From: Bradyrhizobium rifense
GTDB taxonomy: Bacteria; Pseudomonadota; Alphaproteobacteria; Rhizobiales; Xanthobacteraceae
DNA length: 64,000 bases
NCBI RefSeq assembly: GCF_008123425.1
Contig: NZ_VSSS01000020.1
Coordinates: 1-64,000 of the forward strand
Direction of reading: 5' to 3'
In this document: positions 26,235 through 36,094 of the stretch, piece by piece
How the letters are laid out: every line of letters begins with the position of its first letter
How positions within the stretch are numbered: the stretch's first letter is position 1
Made by a program: the position numbers and the translations under genes
Notes under the pieces: generated by a model
Seen by the model: only the letters and a program-made list of their open reading frames with translations
Databases searched by the model: none
What the model was told of the DNA's origin: nothing

Positions 26235-26732
26235 TCACATCACCACCGGCTCATCCGGCAGCTCGTTGGGATGCGCACCCGCTGGCGGGAAATGCTTGGC
26301 CAACTCCCGCGACACCGCCGCGATGCCGTCGATCACGCCGCGCTCGAACTGGCCTGCCCCGAACTCCGCCTCCATCGCGCGGCAGATCTTCTCCCAACCG
26401 GCAGCACCAACCTTCGCATCGATGCCGCGATCGGCGATGATCTCGACGTCGCGGTCGGCGAGCAGCAGGTAGATCAGCACGCCGTTGTTGTGCGCGGTGT
26501 CCCAGATCCGCAAATGCGCGAACACATCGAGCGCGCGCTCGCGTGCGGACTGGTTGTGGAACAGGGGGGCGCCGTCCAGCGCGCCTTCGACGACGAAACG
26601 GACCTGGCCGGAGTGCGTCGTTTCGCTCAGCTTGATCGCCTGCTCGATGCGATCGAGCACGTTTTGCGGGAAAATGTGCTTCGCCCGCCAATGATGTTGC
26701 ACGAGATGTCTGGCAATGCGCTTGATGCTCAT
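26235..26732 (-). CDS. TPM domain protein, small
   Basis: A 165-residue TPM-domain protein without signal or membrane helix. Motifs NNGVLIYLLLADRDVEIIADRGIDA are the core of this family (TPM phosphatase fold); HNQSARERALDVF is at the front. The start is 2 bases from the stop of the second TPM gene, so the two are in one operon behind lemA. Confidence 0.85.
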   Translation of the reverse strand: MSIKRIARHLVQHHWRAKHIFPQNVLDRIEQAIKLSETTHSGQVRFVVEGALDGAPLFHNQSARERALDVFAHLRIWDTAHNNGVLIYLLLADRDVEIIADRGIDAKVGAAGWEKICRAMEAEFGAGQFERGVIDGIAAVSRELAKHFPPAGAHPNELPDEPVVM

Positions 26733-26734
26733 GA

Positions 26735-27613
26735 CTACCAGCTCCCCGAGGCGCCGCCGCCGCCAAAACTGCCGCCACCGCCGCTGAAGCTGCCGCTATC
26801 GCTGGACGATGATCCGCTGCTCCAGCCGCCCGACGAGGAGCCGCTCGACCACGAGCCGCCGCGCGATGGTCCCGTGGACTTCGGAAAAAGATCGGCGATG
26901 AACGCCAGGAAGAAACCGATGAACCCGACGATCACGGCAACGCCGACGGATCCGACAAAGAACAACGCCAAAACACCGATCAGGCTGCCGGTCGCGACCG
27001 AGCCCAGCAGTTGCCCCAGCAAGGTGCGCAGGATTCCACCGATGATGAACGAGGCAAACAGCGTGACCGGGATGATCGGTCCGATGTTTTCCAAATTGCC
27101 GAAGTTCACGCTGCGCGAGGGAACCGGTAACGGTTCGCCGTCGACGACGCGCATCATCCGCTCGACACCGGCCGAGATGCCGCCGGCGAAGTCTCCGGTT
27201 CTGAACTTTGGCGTGACGACCTCGTCGATGATCCGCCGCGAGGTCACATCGGTGAGGGCGCCTTCGAGGCCGTAGCCGACCTCGATACGCAGGTGATGGT
27301 CGTTCTTCGCGACGACGAGGATCGCGCCGTCGTCGACCTTCTTGCGGCCGATCTTCCAGGCCTCGGCAACGCGGATGGAGAATTGGTCGATCGTCTCCGG
27401 GTCTGTCGTCGGCACGATCAGCACAGCAATCTGACTGCCCTTCCGCTTTTCGAAATCACTCAGCTTTTGCGACAGCGCAGCGACGTCGCTGCTCGACAGC
27501 GTGCCGCTCCGGTCGACCACGCGGCCGGTGAGTTGTGGCACCGCCACGTCAGCTAAGGCGGCAAACGCCCAGCCAAGCAGCAGTGCAAGCAGGATAGCCT
27601 TGACGGCGCGCAT
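26735..27613 (-). CDS. TPM domain protein with glycine/serine-rich tail (YgcG-like)
   Basis: A 292-residue protein. A signal peptide (residues 1-21) is followed by the TPM domain (residues about 30-155, DDGAILVVAKNDHHLRIEVGYGLEG), two hydrophobic helices near 180-235, and a Gly/Ser-rich C-terminus (SSSGGWSSGSSSS and following). This matches YgcG-type proteins, which go with LemA. Part of the lemA-TPM-TPM unit; role in envelope maintenance inferred. Confidence 0.88.
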   Translation of the reverse strand: MRAVKAILLALLLGWAFAALADVAVPQLTGRVVDRSGTLSSSDVAALSQKLSDFEKRKGSQIAVLIVPTTDPETIDQFSIRVAEAWKIGRKKVDDGAILVVAKNDHHLRIEVGYGLEGALTDVTSRRIIDEVVTPKFRTGDFAGGISAGVERMMRVVDGEPLPVPSRSVNFGNLENIGPIIPVTLFASFIIGGILRTLLGQLLGSVATGSLIGVLALFFVGSVGVAVIVGFIGFFLAFIADLFPKSTGPSRGGSWSSGSSSGGWSSGSSSSDSGSFSGGGGSFGGGGASGSW

Positions 27614-27626
27614 CAGTCGAACGCGC

Positions 27627-28235
27627 TTACTTCGACGGCGCGGGCGCGGGATTGAAATCGACCTTGGGCGCGGTCGAGATTTCCTTCTCGTTCTCGACCG
27701 AGAAGTTCGGCTTCTCCTTGTAGCCGAACATCATCGCGGTGAGGTTGTTCGGGAACGATCGGACGGTGACGTTATAGTCCTGCACCGCTTTGATGTAGCG
27801 GTTGCGTGCGACCGTGATGCGGTTCTCGGTGCCTTCGAGCTGCGACATCAGATCCTTGAACAAGGCATCCGACTTGAGCTGCGGATAGTTTTCCGTGACC
27901 ACGAGGAGCCGCGACAATGCGCTGGAGAGTTCGCCCTGAGCGGCCTGGAACTTCTGCAGGGCCGCGGGGTCGTTCAGCACCTCGGGTGTCGCCTGGATGC
28001 TGCCGACCTTGGCGCGGGCATTGGTGACGCCGAGCAGCACGTCCTTCTCCTGCTGCGCAAAGCCCTTCACCGAATTGACGAGATTGGGCACAAGATCGGC
28101 GCGGCGCTGATACTGGTTCACCACCTCGGACCAGTTGGCCTTGATCTGCTCGTCCTCGCTCTGGATCGCGTTGTAGCCGCAATTGGTGAGGCTGAGCGAG
28201 GCCAGCGCCGCCAGCACGGTGAGGATCTTGCGCAT
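27627..28235 (-). CDS. lemA: LemA family protein, probable lipoprotein
   Basis: A 202-residue LemA protein. Residues 1-20 end with the lipobox LTNC, so it is likely a lipoprotein. The core has QRRADLVPNLVNSVKGFAQQE and NRYIKAVQDYNVTVRSFPNNL, both diagnostic of LemA. The ATG at 28235 has GGGAGA upstream; a TTG just before it is less likely. It is the first gene of a three-gene operon and divergent from the enoyl-CoA hydratase gene. Confidence 0.92.
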   Translation of the reverse strand: MRKILTVLAALASLSLTNCGYNAIQSEDEQIKANWSEVVNQYQRRADLVPNLVNSVKGFAQQEKDVLLGVTNARAKVGSIQATPEVLNDPAALQKFQAAQGELSSALSRLLVVTENYPQLKSDALFKDLMSQLEGTENRITVARNRYIKAVQDYNVTVRSFPNNLTAMMFGYKEKPNFSVENEKEISTAPKVDFNPAPAPSK

Positions 28236-28407
28236 CAAATTTCTCCCGGTGGAATCGGCTGCAAACTACCAGATTGAGCGCGCACGGCGCCAGCTATCCC
28301 GCGCGGACGGCGCGAAAAGCAGCCGGCTGACGCAAGCCTCTTGCCTATCAGCCGGTGACATAGTCAACTCGAAGCAAACAAGACGAAAAATGGTAGGGGA
28401 GCGCGCC

Positions 28408-29259
28408 ATGTCCTCGTTCGAGACCATCCTCGTGGAGCGGCCGGAGCCGACGATTGCCCGGATCGTGATGAACCGGCCCGAGGCGCGCAATGCGCAGAAC
28501 CTGCAGATGACCTACGACCTCAACGCCGCCTTCGACGCGGCGGTGCAGGACGACGCGGTCAAGGTGATCATCCTCGCCGGCAACGGGCCGCACTTCTCCT
28601 CCGGCCACGATCTGCGCCCCGGGGCCAAGAATGCCGCAGGCGTCGATTTTCCGCCGATCGGGAATTGGGGCGGCTTTGCCGAGGCGAACGCGCACGGCCG
28701 CTTCGCGCGCGAGCAGGAAATTTATCTCCAGATCACGCGGCGCTGGCGCAACCTCGCCAAGCCGACGATTGCGGAAGTGCATGGCAAGTGCATCGCCGGC
28801 GGGTTGATGCTGGCCTGGGCCTGCGATCTGATCGTTGCCAGCGACGACGCGCAGTTCTGCGATCCCGTCGTCACCATGGGCGTCTGCGGCGTCGAATGGT
28901 TCGTGCATCCCTGGGAGCTCGGCCCGCGCAAGGCCAAGGAATTTCTGTTCACGGCCGACAGCTGGAGCGCGCAAGAGGCGCACCAGCTCGGCATGGTGAA
29001 CCAGGTCGTGCCGCGTGCGGAGCTGTCCGCGCGGGTGCTGGAGCTCGCGCGCAAAATCGCATCAAAGCCGTCCTTTGCATTGAAGCTGACCAAGGAGGCG
29101 GTGAACCGCTCCGTCGACGTGATGGGCCAGCCCGCCGCGATCGACCAGGCCTTTGCGCTGCATCAGCTCTGTCACGCCCACAATCTTCAGGAGTTCGGCA
29201 TGGTGGTCGATCCATCCGGACTGCATCCCTCCGTGCGCAAGCCGGCGGCCGCGGAGTAA
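28408..29259 (+). CDS. Enoyl-CoA hydratase/isomerase family protein
   Basis: A 283-residue crotonase. The oxyanion-hole segment GNGPHFSSGHDL and the second site GKCIAGGLMLAWACDLIVAS are clear. An insert of charged residues between them (residues 80-115) suits a bulky or dicarboxylic acyl-CoA. The ATG at 28408 follows AGGGGA. It is 4 bases from an acyl-CoA dehydrogenase gene and starts a three-gene beta-oxidation operon. Confidence 0.9.
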   Translation: MSSFETILVERPEPTIARIVMNRPEARNAQNLQMTYDLNAAFDAAVQDDAVKVIILAGNGPHFSSGHDLRPGAKNAAGVDFPPIGNWGGFAEANAHGRFAREQEIYLQITRRWRNLAKPTIAEVHGKCIAGGLMLAWACDLIVASDDAQFCDPVVTMGVCGVEWFVHPWELGPRKAKEFLFTADSWSAQEAHQLGMVNQVVPRAELSARVLELARKIASKPSFALKLTKEAVNRSVDVMGQPAAIDQAFALHQLCHAHNLQEFGMVVDPSGLHPSVRKPAAAE

Positions 29260-29263
29260 GAAC

Positions 29264-30412
29264 ATGGATCTCAATCTCAGTGACGAGCAACGGCTGCTGC
29301 GCGAGAGCGCGGAGCGCTTCGTGGCCGAGAGCTACGATGCCGACCACCGCCGCAAGACGGCCAACGATCCGCTCGGCTTCAGCCCGGCGGTGTGGAAGCA
29401 GTTTGCCGAGCTCGGCTGGCTGGCGCTGCCGATCCCGGAGGAGTTTGACGGGCTCGGCGGCGGGCCGGTCGAAATCGGCATCTTGATGGAAGCTTTTGGC
29501 CGCGGACTGGTGTCCGAGCCCTATGTCGCAACTATCGTGCTCGGTGCCGCGCTGATCGACAGATGCGGCAGCACGGCGCAGAAGCAGGCCAGCCTGCCCA
29601 AGATCGCGGACGGGTCGTTGAAACTTGCGTTTGCGCATTCCGAGCGCGCGGCGCGGTTCGATCTTGCCAAGGTCGCGACTATCGCCAACAAGACGGCGCA
29701 GGGCTGGCATCTCTCCGGCAGCAAGATCGCCGTGCTCGACGGCCACGCCGCCGACGAGATCATCGTCTCCGCACATCTGCATGATCATCAGGGACCATCG
29801 GGGCGCATCGGCCTGTTTCTGGTGCCGGCAACGGCGCAAGGCCTTGCGATCTCGGACTATCCGCGCCTCGGCGGCGGACGCGCCTGCAACGTCGAACTCT
29901 CCGACGTGCAGCTGGCGGAGGATGCCCTGCTCGGCGACGGCAAGGACGCACTGCCGGCGATTGAATGGGCCGTCGATCGCGCCATGGCCGCGCTCGGCGC
30001 GGAAGCCGTCGGCATCATGCAGACGCTGCTGGACACCACGCTGGACTACACCAAGATCCGCAAACAATTCGGCCGGCCGCTGTCCGCGAACCAGGTGATC
30101 CGCCATCGCCTCGCCGACATGGCGATCCAGGTCGACGAAGCCCGTTCAATGGCGCTGCGCGCCGCGCTGAAGGCAGATCAGCCGCCGGTCGAACGCGCGC
30201 GCGCCGCGTCGGCTGCGAAGGCGAAGATCGGCAAATGCGCCCGCTTCGTCGGCGAACAATCGATCCAGCTCCACGGTGGCATGGGCGTCACCGAGGAGCT
30301 CGAGGTCGGCGCCTATTTCAAGCGGCTCGTCGCCTTCGACACGCTGTTCGGCGGCAGCGCGCACCATTACGGCCGCCATGCCCAGCTCAGCCGCACCACC
30401 CAACCCGCCTGA
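29264..30412 (+). CDS. Acyl-CoA dehydrogenase (small partner)
   Basis: A 382-residue acyl-CoA dehydrogenase with the N-terminal helical domain, the middle beta domain, and the C-terminal domain with QLHGGMGVTEELEVGAYFKR. The start MDLNLSDEQRLLRESAERFV is typical of the family. It lies 4 bases after the hydratase and 15 before a second dehydrogenase. Such pairs, as PimC/PimD of dicarboxylate degradation, form two-subunit enzymes; I infer the same here but cannot show it. Confidence 0.9.
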   Translation: MDLNLSDEQRLLRESAERFVAESYDADHRRKTANDPLGFSPAVWKQFAELGWLALPIPEEFDGLGGGPVEIGILMEAFGRGLVSEPYVATIVLGAALIDRCGSTAQKQASLPKIADGSLKLAFAHSERAARFDLAKVATIANKTAQGWHLSGSKIAVLDGHAADEIIVSAHLHDHQGPSGRIGLFLVPATAQGLAISDYPRLGGGRACNVELSDVQLAEDALLGDGKDALPAIEWAVDRAMAALGAEAVGIMQTLLDTTLDYTKIRKQFGRPLSANQVIRHRLADMAIQVDEARSMALRAALKADQPPVERARAASAAKAKIGKCARFVGEQSIQLHGGMGVTEELEVGAYFKRLVAFDTLFGGSAHHYGRHAQLSRTTQPA

Positions 30413-30427
30413 CACGAGGAGCGCATC

Positions 30428-31624
30428 ATGGACCTCTCGTTCAATGCCGAAGAGCGCGCCTTCCAGAGCGAGGTGCGCGGCTTCATCGCCAAAAATCTCA
30501 CCGAGGAAATGAAGCGCGCCACCGCGCTGACGCCGTCGGTGTTTTCAGATCCCGACATCGGCATGGCCTGGCAGCGCGCGCTGCATAAGCAGGGCTGGGG
30601 TGCGCCGGGCTGGCCGGTCGACCACAGCGGCCCGAGCTGGACGCCGGCGCAGCGCTGGATCTTTGAGAGCGAATGCGCGCGCGCCGGCGTGCCTAATGTC
30701 AACGTAATGGGCGTGAAGATGGTCGGGCCCGTCATCATCGGCTTCGGCTCGCCTGAGCAGAAGAATTTCTACCTGCCGCGCATTCTTTCCGGGGAGGACT
30801 ATTGGTGCCAGGGCTATTCCGAGCCGGGCTCCGGCTCCGATCTCTCGTCACTGAGGACCCGCGCGGTACGCGACGGCGACGACTACATCATCAACGGCAC
30901 GAAGATCTGGACCACGCATGCGCACCATGCCAACCGCATGTTCGCGCTGGTGCGCACCAGCGACGGGCCGCGGCAGCAGGACGGCATCAGCTTCATCCTG
31001 ATCGACATGAAGACGCCGGGGATCACCACGCGGCCGATCCTCACCATCGGCGGCGACCACGAGGTCAACCAGGTGTTTTTTGACGACGTGCGCGTACCCG
31101 TGGCCAACCGCGTCGGCGACGAAGGCAAGGGCTGGACTTACGGCAAATACCTGCTCGAGTTCGAGCGCGGCTCCGGCATCGCATCCGCCAAGCTGCGCGA
31201 AGGGCTGCGCGCCATCACCGAGCTAGCGGAGTCCGATCTCACGGGACGCGCGATCGACAGCCCTGATATCGCGTCCCGCATCTCCGAAGTCGAGGTCGAC
31301 ATCGACGCGCTCGAGATGACCGAGCTGCGCGTGCTCTCGGCGCTGCAGACGGGACAAAACCCCGGCGCGGTGTCGTCGATCCTGAAGCTGCGCAACAGCG
31401 AGATCCGGCAGGCCGTGACGCGGCTCGGCGTCGACGTGATCGGCCACGACGCGCTCGCCGTCGAGCCGATGCGCCCGCTTTACAAGCTCAACCACGAGCC
31501 CGCGCTGCCGGCGGACATGCTGACGGTGGTGCCGGAATATCTCAACGGCCGGGCCTATACGATCTTCGGCGGCACGTCGGAGATCCAGCGCGATATTATT
31601 GCGAAGATGATGTTGGGGATCTAG
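30428..31624 (+). CDS. Acyl-CoA dehydrogenase (large partner)
   Basis: A 398-residue acyl-CoA dehydrogenase. FAD-binding motifs WCQGYSEPGSGSDLSSL and KIWTTHAHHA, and the C-terminal IFGGTSEIQRDIIAKMMLG, are all present. The ATG follows GAGGAG. It directly follows the other dehydrogenase and probably forms a complex with it. The operon ends with the repeat at 31630. Confidence 0.92.
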   Translation: MDLSFNAEERAFQSEVRGFIAKNLTEEMKRATALTPSVFSDPDIGMAWQRALHKQGWGAPGWPVDHSGPSWTPAQRWIFESECARAGVPNVNVMGVKMVGPVIIGFGSPEQKNFYLPRILSGEDYWCQGYSEPGSGSDLSSLRTRAVRDGDDYIINGTKIWTTHAHHANRMFALVRTSDGPRQQDGISFILIDMKTPGITTRPILTIGGDHEVNQVFFDDVRVPVANRVGDEGKGWTYGKYLLEFERGSGIASAKLREGLRAITELAESDLTGRAIDSPDIASRISEVEVDIDALEMTELRVLSALQTGQNPGAVSSILKLRNSEIRQAVTRLGVDVIGHDALAVEPMRPLYKLNHEPALPADMLTVVPEYLNGRAYTIFGGTSEIQRDIIAKMMLGI

Positions 31625-31629
31625 GGCTT

Positions 31630-31709
31630 GTAGCCCGGATGGAGCGAAGCGCAATCCGGGGCAACAACCACGAGCGGACCCGGATTTCGCTGCGCTCCAT
31701 CCGGGCTAC
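31630..31709. repeat. Palindromic intergenic repeat, family A
   Basis: A second copy of the repeat at 1650-1736, with arms GTAGCCCGGATGGAGCG and CGCTCCATCCGGGCTAC. It lies between the convergent dehydrogenase operon and the CoxL-like gene. Confidence 0.9.
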
Positions 31710-31721
31710 GCGCTCGAGATA

Positions 31722-34046
31722 TTAACCGCCCGCCTTCGCGTCCTTGATCGCCTTCCAGATCTTCTGCGGCGTCAGGGGCGTGTTGAGCTGGGTGATACCG
31801 AGTTCGGCCAGCGCATCCATCACGCCGTTGGTGACGCAGGGCGGGCCGCCGATGGCGCCGGATTCGCCGCAGCCCTTGGCGCCGAGCGGATTGGTGCGGC
31901 AGGGCGCGGAATCATCCAGCGTCACCACGATCGGCGGCACGTCGTCGGCGCGCGGGATGCAATAATCCTGGTAGCTCGCGGTGAGGAGCTGGCCGTCGGT
32001 ATCATAGGAGACGCCCTCATACAGCGCCTGACCGATGCCCTGCGCGACGCCGCCATGGATCTGGCCGGTGACCAGCATCGGGTTCACGGCCACACCGACG
32101 TCATCGACGGTGGTGTAGCGCACGACCTTGGACACACCGGTCTCCGGGTCGATCTCGACCTCGCAGATATGCGTGCCGTTAGGCCAGCTGGGACCATCGA
32201 CCTCACCCTCGGAATCGACGCTGAGTTTTGCGCCACTCTCCTTCTCGGCGATGTCGAACAGGCTGATGCGGCGGTCGGTGCCGACCACGGTGAGCATACC
32301 GCCCTGGTACTCGATATCCTCGACCGAGGTCTCCAGCACGTTCGCCGCCTTCTCGCGCGCCTTCTGGATCAGGTCGTTGGACGAGACCGCCACGGCCGTG
32401 CCGCCGACGAACAGCGAGCGCGAGCCGACGCTGCCAAAACCCATGGCGAGATCGGTGTCGCCCTGAACGACATCGATCTTGTCCATGGGAATGCCGAGCG
32501 AGTCGGAGATCATCTGGGTGTAGGTGGTCTGCAGCCCCTGCCCCATCGCCATGGTGCCGGAATGCAGCACGACGCGGCCCTGCGAGGTCGCATGCAGGCT
32601 GACTTTCTCGGTGTGGGCGCGGCCGCCAGTCCACTCGATGTAGGAGGTCAGGCCGCGCCCGTAGAGTAGGCCGTTCTTCTTCGCGGCCTTCTTGCGCGCG
32701 GCAAAGCCATCCCAGTCGGCGAGTTTGACCGCGCGATCGAGCATGTGGGCGAAGGCACCGGAGTCGTATACCTGACCGGCGGCGTTGGTGTAGGGCAGCT
32801 GCGCTGGCTCGATGTAGTTTGCCTTGCGGATCGCGCGCGGATCCATGCCGATTTTTCGCGCGGCAGCGTCGAACAGGCGCTCGACGATGAAGACGGCTTC
32901 TGGACGACCAGCACCACGATAGGCACCGACCGGTGCCGTGTGGGTCATCACCGACTTGATCTCGAAATGCACCAGCGGCAAATCATAGACGCCGGTCTGC
33001 ACGAACGGCCCGAGCACCAGCGGAATGATGTTGGCCGCACCCGAGGAATAGGCGCCGGTGCAACCGATCGAGGTGACGCGATAGGCCAGCACCTTGCCCT
33101 TCTCATCCAGCGCAAAGGACGCCGTCGAGGTGAGATCGCGGCCGTGGGTGCCGCCGACGAATTCGTCGGTGCGGTCGCCGCGCCAGCGGATCTTCCTGTT
33201 CAGCTTGGTCGCGACATAGGCGACAATGCCGTCTTCCGGATAGAGATTGGTCTTCTGGCCAAAGCCTCCGCCGATGTCGCCGACCAGCACGCGCACGCTG
33301 TCCTTGGGACGCTTGAGCACGGCTTCGGCAAGCACATCGCGGGTCGATGCCGGGGTCTGCGACTGCACGTGCAGGAGGAGACGGCCGGTTGTCTTGTCGA
33401 TCTCGGCAATGGTCGAGCGTGGCTCCATCGCGGAGGGCACGAGGCGCTGGCTGACGAGATCGAGCTCGACCGTGTGCGCGGCCTTGGCGAAGGCCTCGTC
33501 CACCTTCACGGCGTCGCCATAGCTCATCGCGCCAACGATGTTGTCGGGCGCCTCAGGCCACACCACTGGCGCGCCAGGTTTTACGGCCTCAACGGGATCG
33601 ACCACGGCGGGCTGCACGTCGTATTCGATCACGATCGCTTCGGCCGCGCTCTGGGCCTCCGCGCGCGATGAAGCCACCACGGCCGCCACCGCCTCGCCGG
33701 TGTAACGCACGACTTCATGGGCGAGCAGCCGGCGCGGCGGCACCGTCATCGGCTTGCCGTCGGGGCGCTTGAAGATGCTTAGGGTCGGGATGGTGCCGAC
33801 GTCGTCCTTGATCAGATCGGCGCCGGTGTAGATCGCGGTAACGCCGGCCATCGTTGCCGCCGCGCTGGTGTCGATCGAGACGATCTTCGCGTGCGCATGC
33901 GGCGAGCGCAGCACGTGCAACCACAGCGCGCCATCCTCCGGCTTGTCGTCGATGAATTGCCCCTTCCCGGTGAGCAGCCGTTGGTCTTCCAAACGCTTGA
34001 CGGGCTGGCCCGCTCCGAAACGCAAATTGCCGGGAAGAATGTTCAT
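31722..34046 (-). CDS. Xanthine dehydrogenase family molybdopterin-binding subunit (form II CoxL-like)
   Basis: A 774-residue Mo-hydroxylase large subunit. Residues about 15-150 are the a/b hammerhead domain, the rest the Mo-cofactor-binding domain. The active-site loop is AYRGAGR (residues 375-381), the form II motif; true CO dehydrogenases have AYxCSFR. GGGFGQKTNLYPED and the catalytic Glu in GCGESGAIGG are intact. The FeS and flavin subunits that normally flank it are absent here. Start chosen at the ATG at 34046 before MNILPGNLRFGAGQPVKRLED. Substrate unknown, probably an aldehyde or N-heterocycle. Confidence 0.88.
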   Translation of the reverse strand: MNILPGNLRFGAGQPVKRLEDQRLLTGKGQFIDDKPEDGALWLHVLRSPHAHAKIVSIDTSAAATMAGVTAIYTGADLIKDDVGTIPTLSIFKRPDGKPMTVPPRRLLAHEVVRYTGEAVAAVVASSRAEAQSAAEAIVIEYDVQPAVVDPVEAVKPGAPVVWPEAPDNIVGAMSYGDAVKVDEAFAKAAHTVELDLVSQRLVPSAMEPRSTIAEIDKTTGRLLLHVQSQTPASTRDVLAEAVLKRPKDSVRVLVGDIGGGFGQKTNLYPEDGIVAYVATKLNRKIRWRGDRTDEFVGGTHGRDLTSTASFALDEKGKVLAYRVTSIGCTGAYSSGAANIIPLVLGPFVQTGVYDLPLVHFEIKSVMTHTAPVGAYRGAGRPEAVFIVERLFDAAARKIGMDPRAIRKANYIEPAQLPYTNAAGQVYDSGAFAHMLDRAVKLADWDGFAARKKAAKKNGLLYGRGLTSYIEWTGGRAHTEKVSLHATSQGRVVLHSGTMAMGQGLQTTYTQMISDSLGIPMDKIDVVQGDTDLAMGFGSVGSRSLFVGGTAVAVSSNDLIQKAREKAANVLETSVEDIEYQGGMLTVVGTDRRISLFDIAEKESGAKLSVDSEGEVDGPSWPNGTHICEVEIDPETGVSKVVRYTTVDDVGVAVNPMLVTGQIHGGVAQGIGQALYEGVSYDTDGQLLTASYQDYCIPRADDVPPIVVTLDDSAPCRTNPLGAKGCGESGAIGGPPCVTNGVMDALAELGITQLNTPLTPQKIWKAIKDAKAGG

Positions 34047-34160
34047 TCCGCAGGGTCCTCGGGGTCTCTTGAAATTCGGGCTGCCTTTTAGCGGATCGAG
34101 CCATGCGAGACCAGCCGCGGTTTTGGGCGGTGGGACCATGGATTCGTCATGCCGCGAAGG

Positions 34161-35036
34161 CTACGCGAGCTCCCGCAATGCCGCTTCCACGACCTTGCGC
34201 GCGTCGGCTGTCAGAGGGGCCTGCGGCGGGACGGGATCGCCGACGTCATAGCCCTGGATCGCAAGCCCGGCCTTGATGCAGGCCGCGAGGTTGAAGCGGG
34301 CGAAGGCCTCGTTGATGCGCCACAGCCTGCGCTGGAGCGCCATGGCCTCATCCCAGCGGCCGGCCTGGCAGAGGTCGTAGAGCGTGACGCTCTGGCGCGG
34401 GATGATGCAGGCCGGTCCCGCCATCCAGCCAAGGCCGCCGATCAGCATCACCGCGGCCGGGATGTGGGCGGAGGCCGAAAAGACCCGCAAGCGATCGCCG
34501 CAGCGGTTCATGATAGAGAGCAGCCGCCCGGTGTTGGTCGAGGCATCCTTGATGTAGCCGATGCGCGGATGCTCGGCGAGGCGCGCGATGACATCGAGAG
34601 TCAGGTCCGAGCGCTGGAATTGGGGATTGGTGTAGATGACGACCGGAATGTCCACGGCGTCCGCGATACTGCGGAAATAGGACTCGACCTGGGCATCGGC
34701 GAGCGGGAAGTAGGCCTCCAGGATCGCCAGGATGCCGTTGGCGCCGAACCTCTGATAGGCCTGCGCCTGCGCCACCGCATCGGCCGTCGAGGTGGAGGCG
34801 ACGCCGGCTACGACCGGCACGCGGCCCTTCGCAGCCTCGATCGTGGTCTGCACGACCGCCATGCGCTGCGCGGCGTTCAGATAGGCGAACTCGCCGGTCG
34901 AGCCGAGCGGCGTCAGCCCGTGCACGCCGGCGCCGATCAAGTCGTCGCAGAGCTTTGCGAGCACATCGGTCCGCACCGTGCCGTCAATACCGACCGGCGA
35001 GACGAGATAGGGGAAGACGCCGCGAAAATCGGTCAT
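34161..35036 (-). CDS. Dihydrodipicolinate synthase/N-acetylneuraminate lyase family aldolase
   Basis: A 291-residue (beta/alpha)8 class I aldolase. [18 protein letters not shown] (with the catalytic tyrosine) and GYIKDAST (with the Schiff-base lysine) match this family. I chose the ATG at 35036 because the family N-terminus ([11 protein letters not shown]) follows; an ATG at 35090 would add 18 residues. It is divergent from the outer-membrane protein gene. The sugar acid or keto acid used is unknown, and it need not make lysine. Confidence 0.85.
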   Translation of the reverse strand: MTDFRGVFPYLVSPVGIDGTVRTDVLAKLCDDLIGAGVHGLTPLGSTGEFAYLNAAQRMAVVQTTIEAAKGRVPVVAGVASTSTADAVAQAQAYQRFGANGILAILEAYFPLADAQVESYFRSIADAVDIPVVIYTNPQFQRSDLTLDVIARLAEHPRIGYIKDASTNTGRLLSIMNRCGDRLRVFSASAHIPAAVMLIGGLGWMAGPACIIPRQSVTLYDLCQAGRWDEAMALQRRLWRINEAFARFNLAACIKAGLAIQGYDVGDPVPPQAPLTADARKVVEAALRELA

Positions 35037-35142
35037 GTCGGGAATAAGTTCCGGAGGAAGCGAGTCTTGTCTGACAGGCGCGCGATCCATCGCGTGCTAC
35101 CATGAGGTATTATTGCCAGCAAGCGATCGGCCTTCGAAGAGC

Positions 35143-35982
35143 GTGTTTGTGGTTTCGGGAATTGTCCTGCAGCGTTGGCGGGTTTCGTTGTGTTGCGTCG
35201 GCCTCCTTGCCACCGCGCTGTGCCCCGGCATGGCCCACGCCGGTGAATGCCCCTCGCCGCAATCGGAGATCGCGACCGATCGTCCTGACGTGACCAATTC
35301 CAGCCTGGTCGTGCCTGATGGCAGCATCCAGATCGAGAACGGTCTGAACACGTCCGGCCAGAGTGCGGGTAAGGGCTTTGACGGCAGCAACAGCCGTCTC
35401 CGCTTCGGCATCGCGCCCTGCCTCGAAGTGCTGGTCGATGTTCCCAGCCATGTCGGGCGGCTGACCGGCACGGTCGACAGCGGTTTCACCAATGTCACCC
35501 CCGGCGTGAAATGGCAGGTCAGCGGGCTGCCTGAGCCCGCAAACCTCTCGGTGGTGTTCGGCGTCGGCCTGCCCACCGGCACGCCCGCAATCACCGGCGC
35601 AGGCCTTCAGCCCTATCTGCAATTCCCCTGGTCTTACGAGCTCGGCGGCGGCTGGGGCATCAGCGGCATGTTCACGAGCTTCTTCCGGCCATCGGATCTC
35701 GCCAACCACCAGACCAGCGAGGCGACCTTCGTGCTCGAACGCAAGGTCAGCGAAAAGCTGGCGCTGTTCGCCGAATATGTCAGCGACACTCCGTCACGCG
35801 GCGCGAGCACGGCGCTCTTCAATGTCGGCGGCGGCTATCTCTTGAACCGGACCGAGCAGCTCGATTTCCACCTGGCCTTCGGCCTCAACCGGAATTCGCC
35901 GGACTACATCATCGGCGTCGGCTATTCCTACCGCTGGGACAACGTCATCGGCACGGCAATGAGACCAATGCTTCGGCATTGA
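35143..35982 (+). CDS. Outer-membrane beta-barrel protein (phenol MetA-degradation/transporter family)
   Basis: A 279-residue exported protein. A signal peptide covers about residues 10-33 (LATALCPGMAHA). SEIATDRPDVTNSSLVVPDGS then begins the barrel, a motif of the DUF3187/MetA-pathway family of outer-membrane proteins. Alternating hydrophobic strands follow to the end. The start is a GTG at 35143, upstream of which the frame is open but has no credible start. Possibly a channel for an organic substrate. Confidence 0.72.
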   Translation: MFVVSGIVLQRWRVSLCCVGLLATALCPGMAHAGECPSPQSEIATDRPDVTNSSLVVPDGSIQIENGLNTSGQSAGKGFDGSNSRLRFGIAPCLEVLVDVPSHVGRLTGTVDSGFTNVTPGVKWQVSGLPEPANLSVVFGVGLPTGTPAITGAGLQPYLQFPWSYELGGGWGISGMFTSFFRPSDLANHQTSEATFVLERKVSEKLALFAEYVSDTPSRGASTALFNVGGGYLLNRTEQLDFHLAFGLNRNSPDYIIGVGYSYRWDNVIGTAMRPMLRH

Positions 35983-36094
35983 CCAGTTCCCGAGGACTTT
36001 GCCTGGCTATCAAGTCGCCCCCCGATCGAACGGCAATGAACCGTTCCATCTGGCCGCGGACTAATGGTGGCGTGTAACCAGGCAGGGAAGCCAC

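Noticed and set aside
31722..34046. Reading the CoxL-like protein as a true carbon monoxide dehydrogenase
   Set aside because: The active-site loop is AYRGAGR rather than AYxCSFR, and the CoxM and CoxS subunits are not present.
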